A DNA stretch of 48,074 bases from a virus. The stretch lies in IMG/VR virus record IMGVR_UViG_3300010042_000011, positions 1-48,074 of that record. One strand, written 5' to 3'. Each line of letters starts with the position of its first letter. The stretch's first letter is position 1. Below, one piece after another: positions 8,610-15,457 of the stretch. The notes beneath the pieces are model-generated. The model ran no database searches, was not told the origin of the DNA, and saw nothing but the letters and a program-made list of their open reading frames with translations. The translations under genes were made by a program, and so were the position numbers.

Positions 8610-8882
8610 ACGCATTAAATGCGCTCGGGTGTATGTAGTAGGTGTTGTAGGTTTGTATTAGGCGAAACACTAGGATTTCCGGGGTTTGTATGAGTGTATA
8701 AGGTGGATTAGGGGGGTCGGTATATATCTCCCGCCTAATGGAATTGATTTCAATTAAACAATTCAATCCAATTAAATGTCCTACTGATCTAATACACCTA
8801 ATACACTAATACAAAAGAAGAGAAAGACTAAGGTTTCCGGGGGTTTCCGGGTGTATTAGGTTTCTAAAACAGGGGTTCATAC
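8610..8882. other. Candidate replication origin: AT-rich region with iterons
   Basis: This 273-base non-coding stretch directly follows the primase/helicase gene and is much more AT-rich than the genome. It holds tandem CTAATACAC (8789-8797, 8798-8806) and CTAATACAAA (8806-8815). Inverted copies are GTGTATTAG (8851-8859) and TTTGTATTAG (8652-8661). There are also tandem GGTTTCCGGG (8832-8841, 8842-8851), repeated GTTTGTAT (8651-8658, 8684-8691), and a small palindrome AATTGA-TT-TCAATT near 8742-8755. Iterons beside an AT-rich block and the replication initiator gene are the hallmarks of an origin. No experimental support is visible. Confidence 0.55.
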
Positions 8883-9038
8883 ATGGAATTGAAATTGATT
8901 TCTATTTCTCAACGCCGGGCATACGAACGCCGGAAACCACAAGACCGTAAATATGCCCTGCTACACAACCATAGGGACAACACCTATGTACGGATTTGGA
9001 GAATGCAGACCGGGTATCCGAACCCCTATAAGCAATAG
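8883..9038 (+). CDS. Small basic hypothetical protein (51 aa)
   Basis: The ATG at 8883 follows CAGGGGTTCATAC. The product MELKLISISQRRAYERRKPQ... is rich in Arg and Lys and ends in YPNPYKQ. It has no recognised domain. High basic charge and the position beside the candidate origin suggest nucleic-acid binding, but this is only an inference. Confidence 0.55.
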   Translation: MELKLISISQRRAYERRKPQDRKYALLHNHRDNTYVRIWRMQTGYPNPYKQ

Positions 9039-9042
9039 CCTG

Positions 9043-9076
9043 TTAACCATTGGACCGACTGACTATATACACGGCC
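9043..9076 (+). promoter_or_regulatory. Intergenic element TTAACC-N23-CGGCC (copy 1)
   Basis: TTAACC begins four bases after the previous stop, and CGGCC ends 45 bases before the next ATG (9122). TATATA lies 15 bases after TTAACC. The same arrangement occurs near 10211, 10755 and 15224. It is probably a promoter or leader element of the small early genes. Confidence 0.45.
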
Positions 9077-9121
9077 ATGGGTAGGCCTTACAAAGGGACA
9101 ACGAAACACGGAGCTACCCAA

Positions 9122-9637
9122 ATGACCAAGACCAAGTACCACGCAATCGACGCAAACGGCACCAAGCATACCCGTTCGACCGAACGCACGTATTCGCACA
9201 CTGTCGTTGCTCGGTACAGCAGGGCGGAACATATGGCCCGTGCAACGCGCCCCGCGTGGACCGAAAGCGACGGCAACAACTGGGACTATAATTTCCGGAT
9301 TGCCAACGGTAACGACCCATACCCGGCCAAGAACTACCTTGCCGATCACCCGGACATGTACAGCGCCGAAAAGATCGCCCAAGGTCAGGTCCGCGCCGAC
9401 GAAGACAATGCCAAGCGCGTCGCCCAATCTGTGGGCTTGGTCAGCGTCACCCGTGAACAGTACATCGCCAACCAGCTTGCCGCCCGTATCGCAGCGGTCG
9501 AGGCTACCGACTTCACGGTTTACCACAACCTTGGCTGGTGCGGTCGCTATGAACTGGCCGTGAAGCTGGCTAACAGCAAGGAAGGCGTCACTAGCTACTA
9601 TACCGACATTACAATTCTGGAAGCGGTGGCCGGGTAA
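9122..9637 (+). CDS. Hypothetical protein (171 aa)
   Basis: The start at 9122 (MTKTKYHAIDANGTKHTRST) was chosen because GGAG lies 9 bases upstream; the frame is open from 9050 but the earlier ATG lacks a good site. The N-terminal half looks like a small beta-rich domain (YHAIDANGTKHTRSTERTYSHTVVARYS) found in many small phage proteins, followed by a helical part and the ending SYYTDITILEAVAG. I do not recognise the family. It is preceded by intergenic element copy 1 and followed closely by another small gene. Confidence 0.7.
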   Translation: MTKTKYHAIDANGTKHTRSTERTYSHTVVARYSRAEHMARATRPAWTESDGNNWDYNFRIANGNDPYPAKNYLADHPDMYSAEKIAQGQVRADEDNAKRVAQSVGLVSVTREQYIANQLAARIAAVEATDFTVYHNLGWCGRYELAVKLANSKEGVTSYYTDITILEAVAG

Positions 9638-9661
9638 TCCCCGGCCCGAAAGGGTAGAACC

Positions 9662-9847
9662 ATGAAGCGGTACGCACTAACGATCTTGTACGAAGCGCCG
9701 GACAAGACCAGCACCGAGAACGAAAAGAAGCGCTTGCCCGATCTGGTGCAAGCCTTCCTGATGGAACGCGGGTACGACCTACGGTTCATCCAGCTTGAGA
9801 CCGTCGAACAGGACGGCGAAAGCACGTCAGCGAAGTGGACACCATAA
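9662..9847 (+). CDS. Hypothetical protein (61 aa)
   Basis: Starts MKRYALTILYEAPDKTST after GAAAGGGTAGAACC. It looks like a small alpha/beta protein: a beta strand, a charged helix (ENEKKRLPDLVQAFLMERG) and a second strand. No family was recognised. It is co-directional with its neighbours and separated by 24 bases from the previous stop and one base from the next start. Confidence 0.62.
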   Translation: MKRYALTILYEAPDKTSTENEKKRLPDLVQAFLMERGYDLRFIQLETVEQDGESTSAKWTP

Positions 9848-9848
9848 G

Positions 9849-10214
9849 ATGGAAACCCAGATTGCAGCCCGTGCCTACACATTGGCAGAACTGGACACGC
9901 TACGCGATGCCCGGACCCGCCAGCAGTTCAACAACAGGCGGGAACGCATGGACCCGGCTATTGTCGCCTCACTGGTGGAAGCCATGGTCCGCACCGACAT
10001 GATGGCAGGCATTGACCCTGCCGAGCTTGCGGCCCAGCAAGACGCCATTGATGCCGAATGGGATGCCCTGCGGGCGCACAACACCACCAAGCGGCACGAA
10101 GAAATCGACCGGCTCATGTCTGGGGGCATGGAACAGAAGGAAGCTGGCTTGCGCACGGCTGGCGGGAACTATCCGGGCCACAAGCTCCACCCGAGCGGAT
10201 TAGGGCATCCTTAA
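9849..10214 (+). CDS. Hypothetical helical protein (121 aa)
   Basis: The ATG at 9849 follows the previous stop by one base. The product METQIAARAYTLAELDTLRD... is largely helical and charged, with Ala-rich segments (DPAELAAQQDAIDAEWDALRAH), and may form a coiled coil between about residues 60 and 100. No family was recognised. Its TAA stop lies inside intergenic element copy 2. Confidence 0.62.
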   Translation: METQIAARAYTLAELDTLRDARTRQQFNNRRERMDPAIVASLVEAMVRTDMMAGIDPAELAAQQDAIDAEWDALRAHNTTKRHEEIDRLMSGGMEQKEAGLRTAGGNYPGHKLHPSGLGHP

Positions 10215-10245
10215 CCATTATTCCCGGACATGGGTAGACACGGCC
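10211..10245 (+). promoter_or_regulatory. Intergenic element TTAACC-N24-CGGCC (copy 2)
   Basis: TTAACC overlaps the TAA stop of the previous gene. CGGCC ends 43 bases before the ATG at 10289. The spacer is one base longer than in the other copies and ends GGTAGACA, close to the TATAGACC of copy 3. Confidence 0.42.
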
Positions 10246-10288
10246 AACGATGACCCATAAGGTGTATCCAGTAAACGGAGATACCGAC

Positions 10289-10486
10289 ATGACCAACCGC
10301 ATTTGGCATCCAGACATGGCCCCCACACTCAAGGGCAAGCACGCCTACGATATCGAGGTTTACATGGCTGGCACGTCGGACGAAATCAAGACGTTCGCTA
10401 ACGTGGTTGCCAACAACCGCGACCAAGCCGCCCGGATCATTGAACGCGATGGTCATAGGGTCCGTAGCGTTAACATGGTCGGGTAA
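10289..10486 (+). CDS. Hypothetical protein (65 aa)
   Basis: The start at 10289 (MTNRIWHPDMAPTLKGKHAYDI) is supported by ACGGAGATACCGAC upstream. Sequence such as VYMAGTSDEIKTFANVVANNRDQAARIIERDGHRVRSVNMVG suggests a beta-alpha-beta fold with a central helix. No family was recognised. It lies downstream of intergenic element copy 2 and probably shares a transcript with the next gene. Confidence 0.62.
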   Translation: MTNRIWHPDMAPTLKGKHAYDIEVYMAGTSDEIKTFANVVANNRDQAARIIERDGHRVRSVNMVG

Positions 10487-10522
10487 TCCCCGACCACCCA
10501 ACCCGAGTAAGGAACCCAAGCC

Positions 10523-10747
10523 ATGAACAGCTATGACGCTAAGACCCAGCCGCACCATAAAGACGTGCGGACCTGCTTTGCCATCGCCTACTTCACCAAT
10601 GAAGCCGATGCACTGGCCCACGCCGACGAGACCAAGGGCGCGACCTACAACGGCGGCATGTTCCACGGAATGGCCTGTGGGCGGGATGCTTCTTGGGACT
10701 ACACCGACAAGCGCGACGGCGTGAAGTACTACGCAACGACGTATTAG
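10523..10747 (+). CDS. Hypothetical protein (74 aa)
   Basis: The ATG at 10523 follows AAGGAACCCAAGCC. The product (MNSYDAKTQPHHKDVRTCFAI...) has aromatic and acidic residues and ends GVKYYATTY. No domain was recognised. The start-site spacing is good and the codon use matches neighbours, so it is likely a real gene. Confidence 0.62.
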   Translation: MNSYDAKTQPHHKDVRTCFAIAYFTNEADALAHADETKGATYNGGMFHGMACGRDASWDYTDKRDGVKYYATTY

Positions 10748-10754
10748 CCAACAG

Positions 10755-10788
10755 TTAACCTAGTGGTCGGGTCACTATAGACCCGGCC
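10755..10788 (+). promoter_or_regulatory. Intergenic element TTAACC-N23-CGGCC (copy 3), with hairpin
   Basis: TTAACC is followed 15 bases later by TATAGA. CGGCC ends 46 bases before the ATG at 10835. Within it GGTCGGGTC-ACTATA-GACCCGGCC can pair over nine positions, including one G-T pair. The hairpin lacks a T run, so it could be a regulator or processing site rather than a terminator. Confidence 0.45.
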
Positions 10789-10834
10789 ACGCATGGCCGT
10801 TAAGGTGTACCCAACAACTGAAAGGGAATACCAA

Positions 10835-11089
10835 ATGAGCAACCTAGTCACGACCGGAACCGCATTCACCGAGCTTACCGCACTTGAAGTCGCCGCGCTG
10901 TCCATTCTGGAAAAGATGTACGGTTGCACGGTGTACGTTAATCCGGTCGGTTATGAACCCGGCTTCTATACCCAGTTGACCCTTGGGGTCTGGTCCAAGC
11001 GGGCGTACCTCGCTGTTGACCAGCACCGGAACATTCTGGTAGACGTTACGGGCGACCGTGATGAAGTCATGCACACATTTGACCGATAG
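10835..11089 (+). CDS. Hypothetical protein (84 aa)
   Basis: The start at 10835 (MSNLVTTGTAFTELTALEVAAL) follows GAAAGGGAATACCAA. Residues 15-30 form a likely helix (LTALEVAALSILEKMYG) followed by beta strands (CTVYVNPVGYEPGFYTQLTLGVW). No recognised family. It is preceded by intergenic element copy 3 and followed after 9 bases by another small gene. Confidence 0.64.
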   Translation: MSNLVTTGTAFTELTALEVAALSILEKMYGCTVYVNPVGYEPGFYTQLTLGVWSKRAYLAVDQHRNILVDVTGDRDEVMHTFDR

Positions 11090-11098
11090 GGGATACCA

Positions 11099-11326
11099 AT
11101 GACAACGTACCGTCTAACATCTGTTCCCATGGTCTACACCCCCGGCTTGGTCCGGGCGGCACGCGCAACCGCTAAGACGGATCGCCTGTACTGGATCAAC
11201 GTATTTCACGAAGGGTACGAAGTGCCCCCGGATGCGGCTGCTGCGCTGGTTATGAGCGAAGTGCCCTTCACCTTGGAAGACGATGGCCAGACCGTCGTAT
11301 TCACCCACCCAGCTACCGAGGCCTGA
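11099..11326 (+). CDS. Hypothetical protein (75 aa)
   Basis: Starts MTTYRLTSVPMVYTPGLVRA after GGGGATACCA. The product looks like a compact alpha/beta protein with an Ala-rich helix (PDAAAALVMSEV). No family recognised. It belongs to the run of closely spaced early genes; the next start is one base after its stop. Confidence 0.6.
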   Translation: MTTYRLTSVPMVYTPGLVRAARATAKTDRLYWINVFHEGYEVPPDAAAALVMSEVPFTLEDDGQTVVFTHPATEA

Positions 11327-11327
11327 C

Positions 11328-11510
11328 ATGACAAAGCTGAATAAGAAGCAAATGCCACGCCTGCATACCGAGCGTAGCAACTGGCTGTTGATCTACCACG
11401 ACTATGTAGACGGCGCGGTTAAGGCACGGCAGGAATACAATATCACCCATGCTAAGACGGAGCTACGTTGCGCCCGTGCGATCCGCGAACGCTACAACAC
11501 GACACGGTAA
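11328..11510 (+). CDS. Small basic hypothetical protein (60 aa)
   Basis: The ATG at 11328 directly follows the previous stop. The product (MTKLNKKQMPRLHTERSNWL...) is basic and helical, with the ending KTELRCARAIRERYNTTR. Nucleic-acid binding is possible from charge alone. No recognised family. Confidence 0.58.
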   Translation: MTKLNKKQMPRLHTERSNWLLIYHDYVDGAVKARQEYNITHAKTELRCARAIRERYNTTR

Positions 11511-11521
11511 GGACCAAGACC

Positions 11522-11635
11522 ATGCGCGACAAGTTCGGACGCCCGATAGCCTACAAGCCTTTGCCCAAGTGCCGGGTATGCGGGAAGCCGCATATCCTCT
11601 TGTTGAAGGGCGTTTGCTATGGGTGCGCCAAGTGA
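11522..11635 (+). CDS. Zinc-ribbon microprotein (37 aa)
   Basis: This 37-residue reading frame starts at ATG 11522 after GTAAGGACCAAGACC. It encodes two CxxC knuckles, CRVCGKPHI and CYGCAK, spaced by about 12 residues, which is the geometry of a zinc ribbon. Such microproteins in phages often bind nucleic acid or a host protein. Its stop overlaps the GTG of the next gene, a sign of translational coupling. Confidence 0.66.
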   Translation: MRDKFGRPIAYKPLPKCRVCGKPHILLLKGVCYGCAK

Positions 11636-11904
11636 GCGGGCGCGATAACTCGGGCCTGCCGTTCGTCGTTCGCTTTGAGTTGTTCCACGACCGGGAGAAG
11701 CCGGGCGATGGTAGGGAACTAATGGTTTTGCTGTCAGACCGTAGGACGGTTTATTATCGCTTCATTCCCATGGACGATAGAGGATGGCCAGTCCTTAGCC
11801 AACTGATGCTTGACGTTGGTTTGTCCGTCGTCCAGAGTACGGACGAAATGATAGGCAGACTGTATCACGGCGACCTAGCCGAATGGGGTAACACCAATGG
11901 ATAG
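11632..11904 (+). CDS. Hypothetical protein (90 aa), GTG start
   Basis: The frame is open from 11449, but most of that overlaps two other genes. The GTG at 11632 overlaps the zinc-ribbon stop (GTGA), so I take it as the start. The product begins SGRDNSGLPFVVRFELFHD and is beta-rich, with MVLLSDRRTVYYRFIPMDD. No family recognised. An internal start cannot be excluded. Confidence 0.55.
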   Translation: MSGRDNSGLPFVVRFELFHDREKPGDGRELMVLLSDRRTVYYRFIPMDDRGWPVLSQLMLDVGLSVVQSTDEMIGRLYHGDLAEWGNTNG

Positions 11905-12103
11905 ACAACCAGATTATTACGTCCCGGTATTCGTCAAGCCGGACGGTACGACTGTCTGCCGTGCCAGACCGTTCCCGGAATACGGGCCGTGGCGCTATGA
12001 CTGGTCAGAAGCGGCAAGACGGGTCAACCAGCACCGGGCCGGGTTGCTCGGGTTTATGGTCGCACTCAAGCCTAACAGCATTGTGCGGGTGTACCTCAAA
12101 TGA
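11897..12103 (+). CDS. Hypothetical protein (68 aa)
   Basis: Starts MDRQPDYYVPVFVKPDGTTV and overlaps the previous gene by eight bases. It contains a possible beta sheet and a helix (SEAARRVNQHRAGLLGFMV). It ends with an ATGA overlap with the next start, so these genes are co-translated. No recognised family. Confidence 0.6.
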   Translation: MDRQPDYYVPVFVKPDGTTVCRARPFPEYGPWRYDWSEAARRVNQHRAGLLGFMVALKPNSIVRVYLK

Positions 12104-12456
12104 CCCAGCTTCCCCCATGGGAACACTGGCAAGGGGATGAAGGATGGGAACCGCTTGCCAACCTTGAGACCGCCCTAGACCAGAACGTCATAGCGGCCCT
12201 GTCTGTGGGCAGGTCTTCGCGCGGCTATCAGGTCTCGGTACGCCGCAACACGGATGGCTGGGAAGTCTATTACGGCACTGACCTAGCCGACGCCATCGCG
12301 CGGGCCGTCATGGGCGGGCCACAGAACCCGGTAACGAAGCCGGTAGAGCTTGCCCCATGGCAAGAGCCGGTTAACCTTGCTAGTCTATTCGATAACATAA
12401 ATACGGATAACGGCGTACAGTACGCCTTTGACAGTGAAGGGATAACGCCGCTATGA
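12100..12456 (+). CDS. Hypothetical acidic protein (118 aa)
   Basis: Starts MTQLPPWEHWQGDEGWEPLA at an ATGA overlap. The central segment ALSVGRSSRGYQVSVRRNTDGWEVYYGTDLADAIARAV looks like a small beta-alpha domain, and the C-terminus is acidic. No recognised family. It also ends in an ATGA overlap with the next gene. Confidence 0.64.
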   Translation: MTQLPPWEHWQGDEGWEPLANLETALDQNVIAALSVGRSSRGYQVSVRRNTDGWEVYYGTDLADAIARAVMGGPQNPVTKPVELAPWQEPVNLASLFDNINTDNGVQYAFDSEGITPL

Positions 12457-12836
12457 GCGAAACCACTAACCTAAACGGTCTAGACTACATCATCAAGGAC
12501 CGCCGTTCGTCTGGTTCAAGTACCTATGACGGCGGGGCGATGGGTGGCACGTTCACCCAGTACCCAAGCGGTATGTGTCACAATCGCGATATCGGATGGC
12601 AGGAAAGCGCATTCGTGGCGGCGAAGGCCTGCCAACAGCTACAGGCCAACCGTTACGCGGAAGCGCTGGAATTTATCGAGGCTTGGGGCTACAAGCCTAC
12701 CGTGATCGAGCTAACCCAAACCGAAATACAGTCTGGGCTTGATCGGGTGCGGTTTGCGGAATTGCTTATCAAGCAGTTGCCGGATAACCATGGCGGTCGC
12801 AACACTTGGTTGTTGCACTACGGTACAGGGGAATAA
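12453..12836 (+). CDS. Hypothetical protein (127 aa)
   Basis: Starts MSETTNLNGLDYIIKDRRSS. Residues about 45-85 are helical (WQESAFVAAKACQQLQANRYAEALEFIEAWGY), the remainder mixed. No recognised family. Four-base overlap with the previous gene and one-base gap to the MazG-like gene suggest one operon. Confidence 0.62.
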   Translation: MSETTNLNGLDYIIKDRRSSGSSTYDGGAMGGTFTQYPSGMCHNRDIGWQESAFVAAKACQQLQANRYAEALEFIEAWGYKPTVIELTQTEIQSGLDRVRFAELLIKQLPDNHGGRNTWLLHYGTGE

Positions 12837-12837
12837 G

Positions 12838-13188
12838 ATGGCCGAACCAATCGAGGGCATTATTACGGCATGGATACCCATGACCGATCCGCACGCCTTG
12901 GCGCTGATTTCCAAGCTAGGCGAGGAAGCGGCGGAACTGGCCAAGGCTTGCAGCCGGGCCACCGCTCAAGGTCTGGACGGCACAAGCCCGGCGCAGGAAG
13001 GCCGGACCAATGGTCTGGAAATCATGCGGGAGTTTAACGACTGTCGCGCGGTTATGCAGGTCATCGGGGAACGCTCGACCGTTGCGGAAGTGGACACCCA
13101 CGGCAGGGAACTTGAAGCCCGGTTCTGGGGCAAGGCGAAGGGCTTCCGCAAGTGGATGGCCTTGATTGACGAACATCTAGCGAAATAG
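12838..13188 (+). CDS. MazG-like nucleotide pyrophosphohydrolase
   Basis: This 116-residue protein starts MAEPIEGIITAWIPMTDPHA. It has the EExxE motif in LISKLGEEAAELAKACSR (residues about 24-41) and an ExxD motif in EIMREFNDCRAVMQVI, the two metal-binding helices of the all-alpha MazG NTP pyrophosphatase fold. Such phage enzymes hydrolyse (d)NTPs and may adjust nucleotide pools or alarmone levels. It is the last early gene before a strong hairpin, consistent with the end of a transcription unit. Confidence 0.75.
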   Translation: MAEPIEGIITAWIPMTDPHALALISKLGEEAAELAKACSRATAQGLDGTSPAQEGRTNGLEIMREFNDCRAVMQVIGERSTVAEVDTHGRELEARFWGKAKGFRKWMALIDEHLAK

Positions 13189-13227
13189 GGCCTAAACCCC
13201 TAGCGCCAAGGCGTAAAACGTGCCCAT

Positions 13228-13260
13228 AGTCCCCTGATAACCAAATCAGGGGACTTTCCT
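13228..13260 (+). terminator. Strong hairpin between early and fibre genes, overlapping a ribosome site
   Basis: AGTCCCCTGA-TAACCAAA-TCAGGGGACT forms a perfect 10-bp stem followed by TTCCT. The ATG at 13261 begins directly after. The only Shine-Dalgarno-like sequence for that gene (CAGGGGA) lies in the 3' arm. The hairpin may act as terminator, translational control, or both. Confidence 0.7.
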
Positions 13261-13521
13261 ATGTCCGAAGCCTCAAGCATGGCCGCTGCGGCCCGTATGA
13301 CCAGCCTGTTTGTGCCGGTCGATTGGGTGCCGCTTACGCCGGGCGTGGACGCGCTTACCCACCCAATCCGGGCAATCCGTGCTAATGGTGGCGGCAACGT
13401 GACCGTGACAACGGCATCTGGTGAAAGCCGCGTTATGGCGTTCTCCGATGGCGAAACCCGCATGATTGCCGCGACCCACATAACCGCTGCCACGGCGTCC
13501 GGGCTGGAAGGCGCGGTCTAA
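13261..13521 (+). CDS. Putative spike/fibre base protein (86 aa)
   Basis: The product MSEASSMAAAARMTSLFVPVDW includes TPGVDALTHPIRAIRANGGGNVTVTTASGESRVMAFSDGE, which resembles small beta-rich spike-base proteins found in alphaproteobacterial phages and gene transfer agents. That resemblance is by pattern only. It overlaps the next fibre gene by one base (TAATG) and is the first gene of a tail-fibre cassette. Its ribosome site lies in a hairpin stem, so translation may be restricted. Confidence 0.6.
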   Translation: MSEASSMAAAARMTSLFVPVDWVPLTPGVDALTHPIRAIRANGGGNVTVTTASGESRVMAFSDGETRMIAATHITAATASGLEGAV

Positions 13522-14231
13522 TGCAGTTCGGCCTTAACTTCTCATTCGGTGGACAGGCTACCGCTGCCCGCGCCCCGGACGACGGGGTTAAGCGCCTGCG
13601 GGGGTTCATACAGGGCGGCGGTATCGTTGTCGGCAGTATCCGTAAGGCCCCCGTCACCCTGTCAGGTGCAATCGGTGCTGGCGGGATTGTCTCGGGCGAT
13701 ATCCGCATTGTATCCCGGTCGCTGGCCGGTACGATCATTGCAGGGGGAACGGTCGTCGGGGCTATGCAGGCCCCGGCTAACGACCTGTCCGGCGTCGTCC
13801 AAAGTGGTGGCGCACTATCGGGCAACCTGAAAGTCTCTAGGCGTCTTGCCGGGTCAATTGGCGCTGGGGGCACTGTGTCCGGCGAACTGGCCAGCACTGC
13901 CCCGGTCACGCGGCTACTTAGCGGTGCGGTCTCGGGCGGCGGCTCGATTGTGGGCACGGTAGTTTCGCGCCGTACTCTTGCCGCTACCGTTACCGCTGGT
14001 GGCACTGTTACCGGCAACCTTGTCGCCTCTAAGCGCCTTGCTGGTGTCGTGGCATTGGGTGGCACGGTAACAGGCAATCTCAAAGTTTCGCGTCGTCTGG
14101 CTGGCGTCATTGCTGCCGGGGGAACTCTTACCGGCAATCTGGTTGTCGGGGCTACGTCTAACCGTCTTCTGAAAGAAGACAACAGTTATGCCCTTCTGGA
14201 AAGCGGCGACAAAATCTTGCTTGAGGTATAA
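13521..14231 (+). CDS. Tail fibre-like protein built from Gly-rich repeats
   Basis: This 236-residue protein consists mainly of about seven or eight repeats of 20-24 residues with the pattern L(A/S)G-x-I/V-x-(A/G)GG-T-V-x-G-N/D/E, for example LAGSIGAGGTVSGEL and LAGVIAAGGTLTGNL. Regular Gly-rich strands of this length suggest a beta-solenoid. The C-terminus LLKEDNSYALLESGDKILLEV resembles the tip motif of small phage fibre proteins. The same repeat occurs in the large tail-tip protein at 39447-45104. Its neighbours are other fibre-like genes. It is probably an accessory fibre on the tail or capsid. Confidence 0.72.
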   Translation: MQFGLNFSFGGQATAARAPDDGVKRLRGFIQGGGIVVGSIRKAPVTLSGAIGAGGIVSGDIRIVSRSLAGTIIAGGTVVGAMQAPANDLSGVVQSGGALSGNLKVSRRLAGSIGAGGTVSGELASTAPVTRLLSGAVSGGGSIVGTVVSRRTLAATVTAGGTVTGNLVASKRLAGVVALGGTVTGNLKVSRRLAGVIAAGGTLTGNLVVGATSNRLLKEDNSYALLESGDKILLEV

Positions 14232-14233
14232 CC

Positions 14234-14797
14234 ATGGCAGACGCAAAGATTACCGAGTTTACGACCTTTACCGATACCGAGCTTGGAGCGCTTGCCTACT
14301 TGGCCGGTGCCATTCCGGGTTCGCCGGGCAGCAATCGTAAACTACAGATCAAACAGGGCTTCTTTACGCCGCAACTAGGCATCCCTAGCAGTGGCGAACC
14401 AACCGGCGTTGTGTTGGCCGCCGGTACTGGCGGCTACTTCTTGCGTATCGGTAGTTTGGTCCTTGTTAAGGGCAACGTCCGCATTACGAACAAGGGTTCA
14501 TCGACCGGGTCTTACGTGACCATTCGTAAACTGCCATACGAAGTTGATCAATCAGGCCCGTACTATCTGCCGGACGGCGTGCATGGCGGGTTCCGGGTTT
14601 ACGGTTCTGCCATGACCGGCCTTAGCGGGTCGCTCGGCGGTAAAGCTGGTTACGATCCCGTAACCCCGACGTTTGACGCTATCCAAGTGTTCCAGTCGTC
14701 AGGCACCGGCAATGACCTTGCCATATCGAATGCAAATCTGGTAAACGCTTGTGTTATCGGGTTTGAAGGAATTTACCATACTTCAATTGCCTTCTAA
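14234..14797 (+). CDS. Putative tail fibre/receptor-binding protein (187 aa)
   Basis: Starts MADAKITEFTTFTDTELGALAYLAG two bases after the previous stop. The first 40 residues resemble attachment segments of phage fibre proteins (KITEFTTFTDTELGALAYLAGA...NRKLQIKQGF). The rest is beta-rich and rich in Gly, Ser and Thr. It lies in the fibre cassette between the repeat protein and a conserved tail-fibre protein. No receptor domain was recognised. Confidence 0.6.
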   Translation: MADAKITEFTTFTDTELGALAYLAGAIPGSPGSNRKLQIKQGFFTPQLGIPSSGEPTGVVLAAGTGGYFLRIGSLVLVKGNVRITNKGSSTGSYVTIRKLPYEVDQSGPYYLPDGVHGGFRVYGSAMTGLSGSLGGKAGYDPVTPTFDAIQVFQSSGTGNDLAISNANLVNACVIGFEGIYHTSIAF

Positions 14798-14825
14798 AGC
14801 TGCCGAACCTTGAAAGGGTTTCTCC

Positions 14826-15221
14826 ATGGCGTCTGAACTGTCGAACTACCTTGCGAATGAAATTCTGGACTGGCTCAAGGCCGGTGCGATGCCCACGGCC
14901 CCGGCTACCGTTTACGTGGCCCTGTTCTCGGCAGACCCAACGGCGGCGGGCACCCTGACCAACGAAGTCACCACCACTATCCGGGTTGCCGGTCGTGTCG
15001 GCGTGACTTGGGGCGCGGTGACCAGCCGGGCCATCACCAACAGCGCAGACGTGGACTTCGGGGCCGCCGCTGGCGGTGCGTCGGTTACCCACTTCGGCCT
15101 GTTCGATGCGTCCAGCGCGGGCAACATGCTGGGCTGGTCCCCGCTCGATACGCCCCGGACCATCGTGGCGGCTGACCCGGTGGTCTTCCCGACCGGCTCG
15201 CTTAACGTCAACTTCAACTGA
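14826..15221 (+). CDS. Phage tail fibre-like protein (131 aa)
   Basis: The product MASELSNYLANEILDWLKAG followed by TAPATVYVALFSADPTAAGTLTNEV is a widely seen small phage tail/fibre protein pattern (YL.N.ILD...YVALF..DPT). The remainder is beta-rich (THFGLFDASSAGNMLGWSPLD). The ATG at 14826 follows GAAAGGGTTTCTCC. It closes the fibre cassette. Confidence 0.72.
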   Translation: MASELSNYLANEILDWLKAGAMPTAPATVYVALFSADPTAAGTLTNEVTTTIRVAGRVGVTWGAVTSRAITNSADVDFGAAAGGASVTHFGLFDASSAGNMLGWSPLDTPRTIVAADPVVFPTGSLNVNFN

Positions 15222-15223
15222 CG

Positions 15224-15257
15224 TTAACCATTCACTGTTAACCCGATGGACCCGGCC
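15224..15257 (+). promoter_or_regulatory. Intergenic element TTAACC-N23-CGGCC (copy 4)
   Basis: TTAACC starts two bases after the stop at 15221. CGGCC ends 41 bases before the ATG at 15299. A second TTAACC lies inside the spacer at 15238-15243. The right block is part of a terminator-like hairpin. Confidence 0.42.
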
Positions 15258-15271
15258 AAGTGCCGGGTTTA
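15250..15271 (+). terminator. Terminator-like hairpin
   Basis: ACCCGGC-CAAGT-GCCGGGT forms a perfect 7-bp stem followed by TTTATC. It lies after the fibre cassette and before the next accessory cluster. The T run is short, so termination may be partial. Confidence 0.6.
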
Positions 15272-15298
15272 TCATGTCCGGGTAATGGAGAACGGATA

Positions 15299-15457
15299 AT
15301 GGGATATACCAAGGCATTCGGAGACAAGTTCACTATGATGGCGGCCAAGCGGTTCAAGACCCGGCCCCAGTCGGTGACCAAGGAACAGCGATTGGTGGTC
15401 AAGCGAGATTACCACGCCAAGAAGACAAGCGAGGCAAAGTCAGATGGTCAATCGTAA
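15299..15457 (+). CDS. Small basic hypothetical protein (52 aa)
   Basis: The ATG at 15299 follows GGAGAACGGATA. The product MGYTKAFGDKFTMMAAKRFK is strongly basic (many Lys and Arg). No family recognised. It overlaps the next gene by 14 bases and lies downstream of intergenic element copy 4. Confidence 0.58.
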   Translation: MGYTKAFGDKFTMMAAKRFKTRPQSVTKEQRLVVKRDYHAKKTSEAKSDGQS

